Assembly: GCA_947174955.1 (NCBI GenBank)
Contig: CAMWKX010000048.1
Span: 1-8,100 of the forward strand
Length of the DNA: 8,100 bases
Reading direction: 5' to 3'
From: an uncultured Clostridia bacterium
GTDB taxonomy: Bacteria; Bacillota; Clostridia; Christensenellales; Borkfalkiaceae
Part shown: piece after piece, positions 1 through 7,425 of the stretch
How the letters are laid out: the number at the start of each line of letters is the position of its first letter
How positions within the stretch are numbered: the stretch's first letter is position 1
The notes under the pieces: model-generated
What the model was told of the DNA's origin: nothing
What the model saw: the letters and a program-made list of their open reading frames with translations, nothing else
The model's database searches: none
Made by a program: the position numbers and the translations under genes

Positions 1-3
1 TTA

Positions 4-1284
4 CTAAACCTCTCGGTATTTTATACCTATAACTTTACGGTAAAACATATTTTCGAAGCTGATATTATCTACCGCCTTATACGCCTTTTCACGCGCCTCT
101 TCGATATCCTTGCCCTTAGCTACTACGCCGAGAACGCGTCCGCCGTTGGTAACTAACTTTCCGTCCTTTATAGCCGTTCCCGCGTGAACTATTACCGTTT
201 CGCCCGTATCGCCTATGGTAATAGGCTTGCCCTTAGTATAGCTTACGGGATAGCCTCCGCTTGCAACGACTACGCAGACGCACGCTCCGTTTTCCCATTC
301 GATTTTAATATCCGAAAGCCTCTCTTCGGTGACGGCTTCGAAAATGTCCATTAAATCGGTTTTGAGCATAGGAAGCACAACCTGCGTTTCGGGGTCGCCG
401 AAGCGGGAATTGTACTCGACTACTTTCATACCCTTGTCGGTGCGCATAAGTCCGAAATACAGACAACCCTTAAAGGGTTTGCCCTCGGAGTTGAGCGCGT
501 TTACCGTAGGTAAAAGTATTGTGTCGTACACCTCTTTTTCAAGCTCTTTCGTCCAGAACGGGCAGGGCGAAAACGTGCCCATACCGCCCGTATTCAAGCC
601 CTTGTCGCCGTCGAACGCGCGCTTGTGGTCGCACGAGGTTATCATTGGAACGATAGTCTTGCCGTCGGTAAAGCACAGCACCGAGACTTCTTCACCGGGG
701 GTGTATTTCAAGCCGCACATACACTCTTCTATAACGATTTTGTTGCCCGCCGCGCCGAAAGCTTTGTCGAGCATTATCTCCTTTAAGCCCTCTTCGGCGT
801 CTTTGAGCGTTTCGCAGACCAAAACACCCTTGCCGAGCGCAAGTCCGTCCGCCTTTAAAACTATGGGCGCGCCCTCCGCTCTTACATAGTCGAGCGCGTC
901 GCCGTAGTTGTCGAACGTTTTCGACTTTGCTGTGGGTATGCCGTACTTGTGCATAAGCTCCTTTGCAAACGCTTTGCTCGCCTCGATTTGCGCCGCCGCT
1001 TTGTTGGGTCCGAAGCAGCGCTTGCCTATTGATTCGAGCGCGTCGACAAGCCCGATTGCCAGAGGGTCGTCGGGAGTGACTACATAGTAGTCAATCTGCG
1101 GATTTTCGAGCGCGAATTTTTTGACCGCCTCGATATCCATATAGTCGACGTTGACGTTTTCCGCTATCTCGGCGGTGCCCGCATTGCCTTTCATACAATA
1201 CAGCTTGTCAACCTTGGGGCTCTTTTTGAGCGCAAGCAACACTGCGTGTTCTCTTCCGCCGTTACCTATTACAAGTACGTTCAT
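4..1284 (-). CDS. purD: Phosphoribosylamine--glycine ligase (GAR synthetase)
   Basis: Cytosolic ATP-grasp ligase that joins glycine to 5-phosphoribosylamine, the second step of de novo purine synthesis. The 426-residue protein matches the usual family length. Visible motifs are the N-terminal GNGGREHA (residues 8-15), the ATP-grasp core starting near EASKAFAKEL (101-110) with KADGLALGKGV (144-154), DHKR (219-222), NTGGMG (231-236), and the metal-binding segment EYNSRFGDPETQ (290-301). Residues 70-75 read TPDDPL where E. coli has GPEAPL; I recall this as a common clostridial variant. About five or six extra residues (near 190-197, GLKYTPGE) precede EVSVL compared with the E. coli and Bacillus forms. 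The ATG follows an AAGGA ribosome site by 7 nt and lies 15 nt after the purH stop. The gene ends with TAG followed in frame by TAA. It is the last gene visible in the operon, but the window ends 3 nt after its stop, so later genes or a terminator cannot be seen. Confidence 0.97.
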   Translation of the reverse strand: MNVLVIGNGGREHAVLLALKKSPKVDKLYCMKGNAGTAEIAENVNVDYMDIEAVKKFALENPQIDYYVVTPDDPLAIGLVDALESIGKRCFGPNKAAAQIEASKAFAKELMHKYGIPTAKSKTFDNYGDALDYVRAEGAPIVLKADGLALGKGVLVCETLKDAEEGLKEIMLDKAFGAAGNKIVIEECMCGLKYTPGEEVSVLCFTDGKTIVPMITSCDHKRAFDGDKGLNTGGMGTFSPCPFWTKELEKEVYDTILLPTVNALNSEGKPFKGCLYFGLMRTDKGMKVVEYNSRFGDPETQVVLPMLKTDLMDIFEAVTEERLSDIKIEWENGACVCVVVASGGYPVSYTKGKPITIGDTGETVIVHAGTAIKDGKLVTNGGRVLGVVAKGKDIEEAREKAYKAVDNISFENMFYRKVIGIKYREV

Positions 1285-1291
1285 AATTTTA

Positions 1292-1296
1292 TCCTT
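1292..1296 (-). promoter_or_regulatory. Ribosome binding site of purD
   Basis: AAGGA on the minus strand, 7 nt before the purD ATG and inside the short purH-purD gap. It is one of the clearer Shine-Dalgarno sequences in the operon and supports the chosen purD start. Confidence 0.7.
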
Positions 1297-1299
1297 AAA

Positions 1300-2919
1300 T
1301 TAATGCTTAAAATGACGGTCTCCGACAAAAACCATAGCAATGCCCGCCGCGTTGCAAGCCTCTACCGAAGCTTTGTCCTGAATGGAGCCGCCCGGCTGAA
1401 TGATTGCCGTGATACCCGCCTTAACGCACTCCTCTACACAGTCGGGGAACGGGAAAAACGCGTCGGAAGCCATAACCGAGCCCTTAGCCTCTGCGCCTGC
1501 GTGCGCGATTGCCTGCTGTGCCGCCCAGATACGGTTGGTCTGTCCCATACCGATACCCGTCGTTCTGCCCTCTTTGCCGATTACGATTGCGTTCGACTTG
1601 GTGTGCTTAACCACCTGCCAGTTGAAGAGCATTGCCTCAACCTCTTCCTTGGTGGGTGCGCGGTCGGTAACAACGCCGCAGCCGTAAACGGTCTTTTCCT
1701 TGCCGCTGGGCAACGTAGACACTTCCACGCTTGCCTTTTTGGAGAAAAGCGACATATCCTCGTCCTTGATGAGGCACTCGTCGTACTGCTGAACGAGAAG
1801 TCCGCCGTAAACCTTTTTCATATCCTTTGCCGTCGCTTCTCTGCGCGCGGATATGTCGTCGATAACCAGAAGACGGATATTCTTCTTCTGCTCGAGAATT
1901 TCAAGCGCTTCCTTGGAATACGAAGGCGCCATTACTATCTCAATGAAAATCTTGTTGATTTCGGTTGCCGTTGCAGCGTCTACCTCGCCGTTGATAGCGA
2001 GTATGCCGCCGAACACCGAAACGGGGTCTGAATTGTATGCGCGAAGGTACGCTTCGTGAATATCCTTGCCCGTGCCCACTCCGCAGGGGTTTGCGTGCTT
2101 GCAAGCCACAACCGCGGGGGTCGAGCCGAACTCTTTCAAAAGCTCCAAAGCGCCGTTCGCGTCGTTAATATTGTTGTAGGAAAGCTCCTTGCCCCAAAGC
2201 TGTTTTGCCGTAGCAAGGCTGCCTTTGCGGGGGAACTCCTCTTTATAGAATACAGCCGACTGCTGAGGGTTTTCGCCGTAGCGCATTTCCTGAGCCTTTT
2301 CGTAAGCAAACGTTACGCTGTCGGGGTACTCGATACCGAGCTGGGAAGCAAGGTAATTGGAAATAAGGCTGTCGTAAACCGCGGTATGCGCGAAAACCTT
2401 GTACTGTAAGTATTTCTTGGTTTCGAGCGTAACTCCGCCGTTTTTGAGCTCGTCGAGAACCTTGTTATAATCCTTGGGGTCAACGATAACCGCAACGTCC
2501 TGATAGTTTTTAGCCGCAGCGCGTATCATTGTAGGACCGCCGATGTCGATATTTTCAATGCACTCGGCAAAGTCCGCACCCTTTGCAAGCGTTGCCTTGA
2601 AAGGATATAAATTTACGCAGACGATATCGATTGTGTTGATATTGAGCTTTTCGAGCTGAGCCATATGCTCGGGGTTGGAACGCATTGCAAGCAAGCCCGC
2701 GTGCACGTTGGGGTGCAGAGTTTTAACTCTGCCGTCGAGGCACTCGGGGAAACCCGTAATGTCGGATATGCCGATAACTTTAAGCCCCGCGTCTTTCAGC
2801 GCCTTAGCCGTGCCGCCCGTCGAAATGATTTCAAAACCGTTCTCGACCAAGCCTTTGCAAAACTCCACTACGCCCGCCTTGTCCGATACGGACACGAGCG
2901 CCCTCTTCTTCATTTCCAT
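1300..2919 (-). CDS. purH: Bifunctional AICAR transformylase / IMP cyclohydrolase
   Basis: Catalyses the last two steps to IMP: formylation of AICAR with 10-formyl-THF, then ring closure. The 539-residue product has an N-terminal MGS-like cyclohydrolase domain (about 1-145), with KRALVSVSDKAG (5-16), DGRVKTLHP (62-70) and IGGPTMIRAAAKN (126-138). The AICAR transformylase domain follows, with MRYGENPQQ (212-220), the catalytic KHANPCG (K274, H275), SDAFFPFPD (485-493) and the family-typical C-terminal end VGDRHFKH. An in-frame start at 2979 exists but would overlap purN by 49 nt and add 20 basic residues with no family match. ATG 2919 was chosen because it leaves an 11-nt gap after purN with a weak AGG 6 nt upstream. 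ATG 2913 (MKKRALVS) is possible but has poor ribosome-site spacing. At 539 residues it is slightly longer than the usual 510-520. Confidence 0.96.
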   Translation of the reverse strand: MEMKKRALVSVSDKAGVVEFCKGLVENGFEIISTGGTAKALKDAGLKVIGISDITGFPECLDGRVKTLHPNVHAGLLAMRSNPEHMAQLEKLNINTIDIVCVNLYPFKATLAKGADFAECIENIDIGGPTMIRAAAKNYQDVAVIVDPKDYNKVLDELKNGGVTLETKKYLQYKVFAHTAVYDSLISNYLASQLGIEYPDSVTFAYEKAQEMRYGENPQQSAVFYKEEFPRKGSLATAKQLWGKELSYNNINDANGALELLKEFGSTPAVVACKHANPCGVGTGKDIHEAYLRAYNSDPVSVFGGILAINGEVDAATATEINKIFIEIVMAPSYSKEALEILEQKKNIRLLVIDDISARREATAKDMKKVYGGLLVQQYDECLIKDEDMSLFSKKASVEVSTLPSGKEKTVYGCGVVTDRAPTKEEVEAMLFNWQVVKHTKSNAIVIGKEGRTTGIGMGQTNRIWAAQQAIAHAGAEAKGSVMASDAFFPFPDCVEECVKAGITAIIQPGGSIQDKASVEACNAAGIAMVFVGDRHFKH

Positions 2920-2930
2920 ATATAACCTAT

Positions 2931-3545
2931 TTATTTTATTTCTACTTTTCTTCCGTTCTTTGCAATCTTGCCTTCGCAAAGCTTTTTAACGCAGTAAGGC
3001 AACAGCTCGTGTTCCTTTTCGAGTATGCGCGATTGCAGGCTTTCGGGAGTGTCGCCGTCTTCAACCTTAACCGCCGTCTGCGCGATTATTGCGCCGCCGT
3101 CGGGAATTTCGTTGACAAAGTGCACGGTACAACCCGAAACCTTTGCGCCGTATTCGAGCACGGCTTTATGTACGTTAAGTCCGTACATACCCGCGCCGCA
3201 AAAAGCGGGAATGAGCGACGGGTGAATATTGATTATTTTGTCCTCGAACGCTTTGATAAAGCTTTCGGGTATGATTTTCAGCCAACCCGCGAGCACTATG
3301 TAGTCCACGCGGTTCATATTCAAAAGATAGGTAAGCTCGGCGTACAGCTTTTCCAGATCGGGGTAGTCCTTCTTGGCAAACACCGCCGTGCTTATGCCGT
3401 GCTTTTTTGCTCTGTCGATTGCGCCTATACCGTCCTTGGAGGCAATCAAATACGCTATTTCGCAGAACTGTTCCTTCTCGTTAGCGTCGATGACCGACTG
3501 AAAGTCGGTGCCGCCGCCGCTTGCAAATACCGCTATGCGCTTCAA
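2931..3545 (-). CDS. purN: Phosphoribosylglycinamide formyltransferase (GAR transformylase), TTG start
   Basis: Transfers a formyl group from 10-formyl-THF to GAR, the third pathway step. The 204-residue length fits the PurN family. The phosphate-binding loop is FASGGGTDFQSVID (7-20). The catalytic triad appears as N106 and H108 in INIHPSLIP and D149 in PDGG, equivalent to E. coli N106, H108 and D144. The start codon is TTG, not ATG. It overlaps the purM stop in the tetranucleotide TTGA, and the next residues KRIAVFASG form the expected first beta strand, so no later start would give an intact protein. A GGGG run 10 nt upstream is only a weak ribosome site. Translation is therefore probably coupled to purM. 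Loop residue D14 (GGTD) stands where E. coli has asparagine. Confidence 0.95.
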   Translation of the reverse strand: MKRIAVFASGGGTDFQSVIDANEKEQFCEIAYLIASKDGIGAIDRAKKHGISTAVFAKKDYPDLEKLYAELTYLLNMNRVDYIVLAGWLKIIPESFIKAFEDKIINIHPSLIPAFCGAGMYGLNVHKAVLEYGAKVSGCTVHFVNEIPDGGAIIAQTAVKVEDGDTPESLQSRILEKEHELLPYCVKKLCEGKIAKNGRKVEIK

Positions 3546-4561
3546 AGTAACGTTACCCCGCTGCCCTTGACCGTTTTGCCGATAACCACGCAGCTTTCGC
3601 CCGTGCTTTCGAGCTGGGCAATAGTAGCCGCAACGTCCTTTTCGTCAACGCATACTACCATACCAATGCCCATATTGAAGGTGTTGTAAATCTGTTGGTC
3701 GGTGATGCCCGCCTTCTCCTGCATAATCTTGAAAAGCGCGGGAACTTCGTACGATTTCGTATTGATTTCGCAACCTATACCCTCGGGGAAAATGCGGGGA
3801 ATGTTTTCGATAAAGCCGCCGCCCGTGATGTGCGCAATGCCCTTGACGTCTACCTTTTCAATGAGCGCAAGTATGGACTTTACGTAAATTTTCGTAGGCG
3901 TCAACAGGACGTCGATAATTTTTCCGCCCAGTCTTTCGTCGTATTTTTCAAGCTCCGCCTTGTCCTCGCCCCACAGCTTTCTTACAAGCGAATAGCCGTT
4001 GGAGTGAACGCCGCTCGACTTGATACCGACGAGCACGTCGCCCGCCTTGATATTCCTGCCGTTGATAACCTTTTTCTTGTCGACTACGCCTACCGCAAAG
4101 CCCGCGATATCGTACTCGCCAGCCGAATAGAAGCCGGGCATTTCCGCCGTTTCGCCGCCGATTAACGCACAGCCGCTCTGACGGCAGCCCTCGGCAACGC
4201 CCGATACTACCGTCGCAACCGTTTCGGGCGAAAGTGCGCCCGTTGCGAAATAGTCGAGGAATATAAGCGGCTTTGCGCCCTGACAAACTATGTCGTTAAC
4301 GCACATTGCAACCGCGTCGATACCAATCGTATCGTGCTTGTCTGCGACGAACGCGTATTTGAGCTTGGTGCCGACGCCGTCCGTGCCCGCAACCAGAACG
4401 GGTTCTTCCATACCTTTCGGCATTGCAAAGAAACCGCCGAACGAGCCTATATCGCCAAGTACGCCGTCGGTATAAGTCGACTTGACGTGCTCGCGCATAA
4501 GTTTAACCGCCTGATAGCCGCGCTCTACGTCAACGCCGCTGTCCTTGTAGGAAATAGCCAT
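3542..4561 (-). CDS. purM: Phosphoribosylformylglycinamidine cyclo-ligase (AIR synthetase)
   Basis: ATP-dependent ring closure of FGAM to AIR, the fifth pathway step. At 339 residues it has the usual length. PurM-family motifs are present in order: SYKDSGVDVERG (4-15), GTDGVGTKL (59-67), MCVNDIVCQGA (86-96), LDYFATG (102-108) and GGETAEMPGFY (135-145), followed by the C-terminal AIRS domain with HITGGGFIENIPR. The ATG is preceded by AGAGG with a 9-nt spacer, the best ribosome site inside the operon, and lies 22 nt after the purF stop. The TGA stop overlaps the purN TTG start. Confidence 0.97.
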   Translation of the reverse strand: MAISYKDSGVDVERGYQAVKLMREHVKSTYTDGVLGDIGSFGGFFAMPKGMEEPVLVAGTDGVGTKLKYAFVADKHDTIGIDAVAMCVNDIVCQGAKPLIFLDYFATGALSPETVATVVSGVAEGCRQSGCALIGGETAEMPGFYSAGEYDIAGFAVGVVDKKKVINGRNIKAGDVLVGIKSSGVHSNGYSLVRKLWGEDKAELEKYDERLGGKIIDVLLTPTKIYVKSILALIEKVDVKGIAHITGGGFIENIPRIFPEGIGCEINTKSYEVPALFKIMQEKAGITDQQIYNTFNMGIGMVVCVDEKDVAATIAQLESTGESCVVIGKTVKGSGVTLL

Positions 4562-4570
4562 TGAAAATTA

Positions 4571-4575
4571 CCTCT
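4571..4575 (-). promoter_or_regulatory. Ribosome binding site of purM
   Basis: AGAGG on the minus strand, 9 nt before the purM ATG, in the 22-nt purF-purM gap. It supports independent initiation of purM. Confidence 0.7.
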
Positions 4576-4583
4576 GTAAAATT

Positions 4584-5996
4584 TTATTCTAAATTGAGTT
4601 TGTCCGCATCGCCCGAAACGGGGTACGGATATTCGCCGCTGAAACAGCCTAAACAGAACTGCCGTTTGGAACCCTCACAGCTCTTTACTAGATCCTCTAT
4701 CGAAAGATATCTCACGCTGTCCGCGCCTAAGCTTTCGCAAATCTGCGCTTCGTTTTTGTACGCGCCGATAAGCTGCGAATAGGTCTGTATATCTATTCCG
4801 AGGTGGCACGGGTGCTTGATTATCGGCGAGCATATGCGGATATGCACCTCGCTTGCGCCCGCGTTCCTCAGCATTTTTATTATCTTGCGCATAGTCGTGC
4901 CGCGCACAATACTGTCGTCAATCAGAATTATACGCTTGCCTTCCACGTTTGCGCGCAACGCGTTCATCTTGACGGATAAACTGTTCTCTCTCTGCTTCTG
5001 GTCGGGCTGAATAAAGGTTCTGCCCACGTACCTGTTTTTGGCGAGAGCTTCGACGAACGGTATTCCGCTCTCCTCGGCATACCCGCGCGCCGCAACGTTC
5101 GCCGAATCGGGAACGCCCGCAACCATATCCGCCTCTACGCCGTAATTTTTCGCAAGCAGTCTGCCTGCCTGCATTCTCGCCTCGTACACGCTGCAACCGT
5201 CTAAAACAGAGTCGTGCCGCGCAAAATACACGTACTCGAAAATGCACATTCCGCTCTTTTTCGGAAGGTTTTCCATCATATACGAGTGCAGTCCGTCGCT
5301 GTCGATTACGACTATTTCGCCCGGCTCCACGTCGCGCAGAAAATTCGCCGACACCGCGTCGAGCGCGCAGCTCTCGCTTGCAACGACGTAGTCGTCCACT
5401 ATCGTGCCGATGCACAGGGGGCGTATGCCGTACGGGTCGCGCACGGCGATAAGCTTGTCCGTGGTCATTATGACCAGCGCATACGAGCCTTTGAATTTCG
5501 GGCACGCGCGCTGAACGCCCGTAAGCAAATCGCCATCTGACAGACTGTTTATCATAACAGCCATTACTTCGGAATCGATAGTCGTCTGAAACACCGCGTT
5601 TGCGGCAATCATTTCGTCGCGGAGCTGTTTGGTGTTGGTTAAATTTCCGTTGTGCGCGAGCGCCATTTTGCCGCACTTGCCCGTAAATACTACGGGCTGG
5701 GCGTTTAAAAGCTGACTTGCACCCGTCGTCGAATAGCGCACGTGGCCTATTGCTATGTCTCCCTCTGGAAGTTTGTCAAGCTCGTTACCCGCAAACACCT
5801 CGGGAACAAGTCCCATACCCTTGTGGTAGGAAATCTTGTTTGCAAAGGATACGGCTATGCCCGCGCTCTCCTGTCCGCGGTGCTGCAATGCGTACAGTCC
5901 GTAATAGACCGTATGCGCCACGTCGCGGTTTTCCTGCGAGTAAACGCCGAACACACCGCACTCTTCGTGCATTTCGTCAGAATAGTCTTCTTCCAT
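4584..5996 (-). CDS. purF: Amidophosphoribosyltransferase (glutamine PRPP amidotransferase)
   Basis: Makes 5-phosphoribosylamine from PRPP and glutamine, the committed step of the pathway. The 470-residue protein has an N-terminal Ntn-type glutaminase domain and a C-terminal phosphoribosyltransferase domain. The start MEEDYSDEMHEE followed by CGVFG implies a 12-residue propeptide that is removed to expose C13 as the nucleophile. Other glutaminase residues visible are HRG (39-41), R87 in GHVRYSTTG, N116-G117 in HNGN, and D141 in DSE. The PRPP loop is IILIDDSIVRGTT (356-368). C251, C397, C448 and C451 match the four [4Fe-4S] ligands of the Bacillus enzyme. It starts only 3 nt after the upstream paralogue with a weak ribosome site (AAAG, 8 nt away), so it is probably translated by coupling. 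By family knowledge the activity is feedback-inhibited by purine nucleotides, and the cluster makes it oxygen-sensitive. Confidence 0.97.
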   Translation of the reverse strand: MEEDYSDEMHEECGVFGVYSQENRDVAHTVYYGLYALQHRGQESAGIAVSFANKISYHKGMGLVPEVFAGNELDKLPEGDIAIGHVRYSTTGASQLLNAQPVVFTGKCGKMALAHNGNLTNTKQLRDEMIAANAVFQTTIDSEVMAVMINSLSDGDLLTGVQRACPKFKGSYALVIMTTDKLIAVRDPYGIRPLCIGTIVDDYVVASESCALDAVSANFLRDVEPGEIVVIDSDGLHSYMMENLPKKSGMCIFEYVYFARHDSVLDGCSVYEARMQAGRLLAKNYGVEADMVAGVPDSANVAARGYAEESGIPFVEALAKNRYVGRTFIQPDQKQRENSLSVKMNALRANVEGKRIILIDDSIVRGTTMRKIIKMLRNAGASEVHIRICSPIIKHPCHLGIDIQTYSQLIGAYKNEAQICESLGADSVRYLSIEDLVKSCEGSKRQFCLGCFSGEYPYPVSGDADKLNLE

Positions 5997-5999
5997 AAT

Positions 6000-7421
6000 T
6001 TATTCTTTACCCGTCCAGCAGTACGTGCACAGTTTGCAAGGCTCGATACCGATTGCATCGATAAGTCCCTCTATCGACTGGAATTCCAAGCTTTCGAACT
6101 GGAACTTGTCGCAGATAGCCTTGCGCATCGCCTTGCCGCGCTCGGTGTTGCCGTCGCTGTATTCGTCCATATGCTTAACGGCTTCGTCGCCTTCCAGCTC
6201 CGCCATAGTGCGGCGGGTAATGAGGTCCATATCTCCCGACGAACGCGAGAAATTAAGATACTTACAGCCGTACATTATGGGCGGGCAGGCGGAACGCATA
6301 TGCACCGCCTTCGCGCCGTGCGAATACAAAAAGTCTACTGTTTCTTTGAGCTGCGTGCCGCGTACGATACTGTCGTCGACGAGCAGTAATCTCTTGCCCT
6401 CGATAAACTCGTGTACGGGAATGAGCTTCATTTTCGCAACCTTGTTGCGCTCTGTCTGGTTGACGGGCATAAAGCTTCTCGACCAGGTCGGGGTGTATTT
6501 TATGTAGGGGCGCGCAAACGGAACCTTGCACGCGTTTGCATAGCCTATCGCGTGCGGAGTGCCCGAATCGGGAACGCCTCCGACGTAGTCAATCTCGTGC
6601 ATATCGTGCGTCTTTTCGTCGTTCTTTGCGAAAATTTCGCCGTTTTTGCAGCGCATCATCTCTACGTTCACGCCCTCGTACGTCGACGTGGGATAGCCGT
6701 AGTACGACCAAAGGAACGCGCATATACGCATTTCCTTGCCCGCAGGCGCAAGCTGCGTAACGCCGTCCGCGGAAATTTCCACGATTTCGGCGGGACCTAA
6801 CTCGCGCTCGTCCGTATACCCGAGCTTCTTGTACGCAAAGCTCTCGAACGACGCACAGTAGCCGTCGTCGCACTTGCCGATGTGTATGGGCAGTCTGCCT
6901 ACCTTGTCTCTCGCGGCAATCAGCGTGCCTTTATCGGTCAGAAGAAGTATGGACGCAGTGCCGTCTATCTGGTCCTGAGCGTAGCGTATTCCCTCTACGT
7001 AGCTGTCCTTGGAATTGATAAGCGCGGCGACAAGCTCGTTGGTGTTGACCTTGCTGCCCGTCATTGCGTCGAAATATCCGCCGCTTTTGAGAACCTCTTT
7101 AATGAGAGCTTCGGTATTGTTTATTACGCCTATCGTGCAGATTGCGTACGTACCTACCTTTGAAACCATTAAAAGAGGCTGCGGGTCGGTATCGCTGATA
7201 CAGCCGATAGCCGCGTTGCCCTTCATCTCGCTTAAAACGCGCTCGAACTTGGTTCTGAAAGGCGCGTTTTCTATATTGTGAATCTCGCGCTGTAAGCCCA
7301 TTGACTTATCGTACGCCGCCATACCTCCGCGCTTGGTGCCCAGGTGCGAATGGTAATCGGTGCCGATAAATACGTCGAATACGGCGCTGCTTTTTTTAAC
7401 CGAGCCGAAAAAACCGCCCAT
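6000..7421 (-). CDS. PurF-like amidophosphoribosyltransferase paralogue without the catalytic cysteine
   Basis: A 473-residue PurF-related protein whose exact role I cannot state. The phosphoribosyltransferase half is well preserved: GGVPDSGTPHAIGYA (281-295), Q322-x-x-R325, and the PRPP loop LLLVDDSIVRGTQ (345-357). C234, C386, C465 and C468 align with the Fe-S ligands of the neighbouring PurF, with an extra C462. The glutaminase half keeps the fold pattern but not the active site. The protein begins MGGFFG where the family has a cysteine before GxFG, the first cysteine is C74, and by alignment with the neighbour R87 becomes S76, N116 becomes I97 and D141 becomes T127. An in-frame TGA lies five codons upstream of the ATG with no start between, so no hidden propeptide was missed. 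Ribosome site GGGAG lies in the last codons of purC, 4 nt separating the genes. It could be ammonia-dependent, a regulatory or heteromeric partner of PurF, or have another PRPP-linked role. Databases would probably label it amidophosphoribosyltransferase. Confidence 0.9.
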   Translation of the reverse strand: MGGFFGSVKKSSAVFDVFIGTDYHSHLGTKRGGMAAYDKSMGLQREIHNIENAPFRTKFERVLSEMKGNAAIGCISDTDPQPLLMVSKVGTYAICTIGVINNTEALIKEVLKSGGYFDAMTGSKVNTNELVAALINSKDSYVEGIRYAQDQIDGTASILLLTDKGTLIAARDKVGRLPIHIGKCDDGYCASFESFAYKKLGYTDERELGPAEIVEISADGVTQLAPAGKEMRICAFLWSYYGYPTSTYEGVNVEMMRCKNGEIFAKNDEKTHDMHEIDYVGGVPDSGTPHAIGYANACKVPFARPYIKYTPTWSRSFMPVNQTERNKVAKMKLIPVHEFIEGKRLLLVDDSIVRGTQLKETVDFLYSHGAKAVHMRSACPPIMYGCKYLNFSRSSGDMDLITRRTMAELEGDEAVKHMDEYSDGNTERGKAMRKAICDKFQFESLEFQSIEGLIDAIGIEPCKLCTYCWTGKE

Positions 7422-7425
7422 CTGA

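Noticed and set aside
1246..2031. Open frame of 261 codons on the plus strand
   Set aside because: It is antisense to purH, whose protein matches its family throughout. The plus-strand translation is arginine- and cysteine-rich with no recognisable domain, as expected from a shadow of GC-biased codons. Other plus-strand frames (for example 3009-3689 and 5742-6389) were rejected for the same reason.
2920..2979. Upstream in-frame start for purH
   Set aside because: It adds 20 basic residues not seen in PurH and overlaps the purN coding end by 49 nt. ATG 2919 fits the family N-terminus and the gap.
3548..3555. Perfect 8-bp palindrome TAACGTTA near the purM end
   Set aside because: It is short, lies in the purM coding sequence and has no matching copy noticed elsewhere, so an operator claim is not supported.
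4918..5676. Minus-strand open frame of 252 codons in a second frame within purF
   Set aside because: It lies wholly inside purF in another frame, is extremely arginine-rich and shows no family motif, so it is a frame-shifted shadow.
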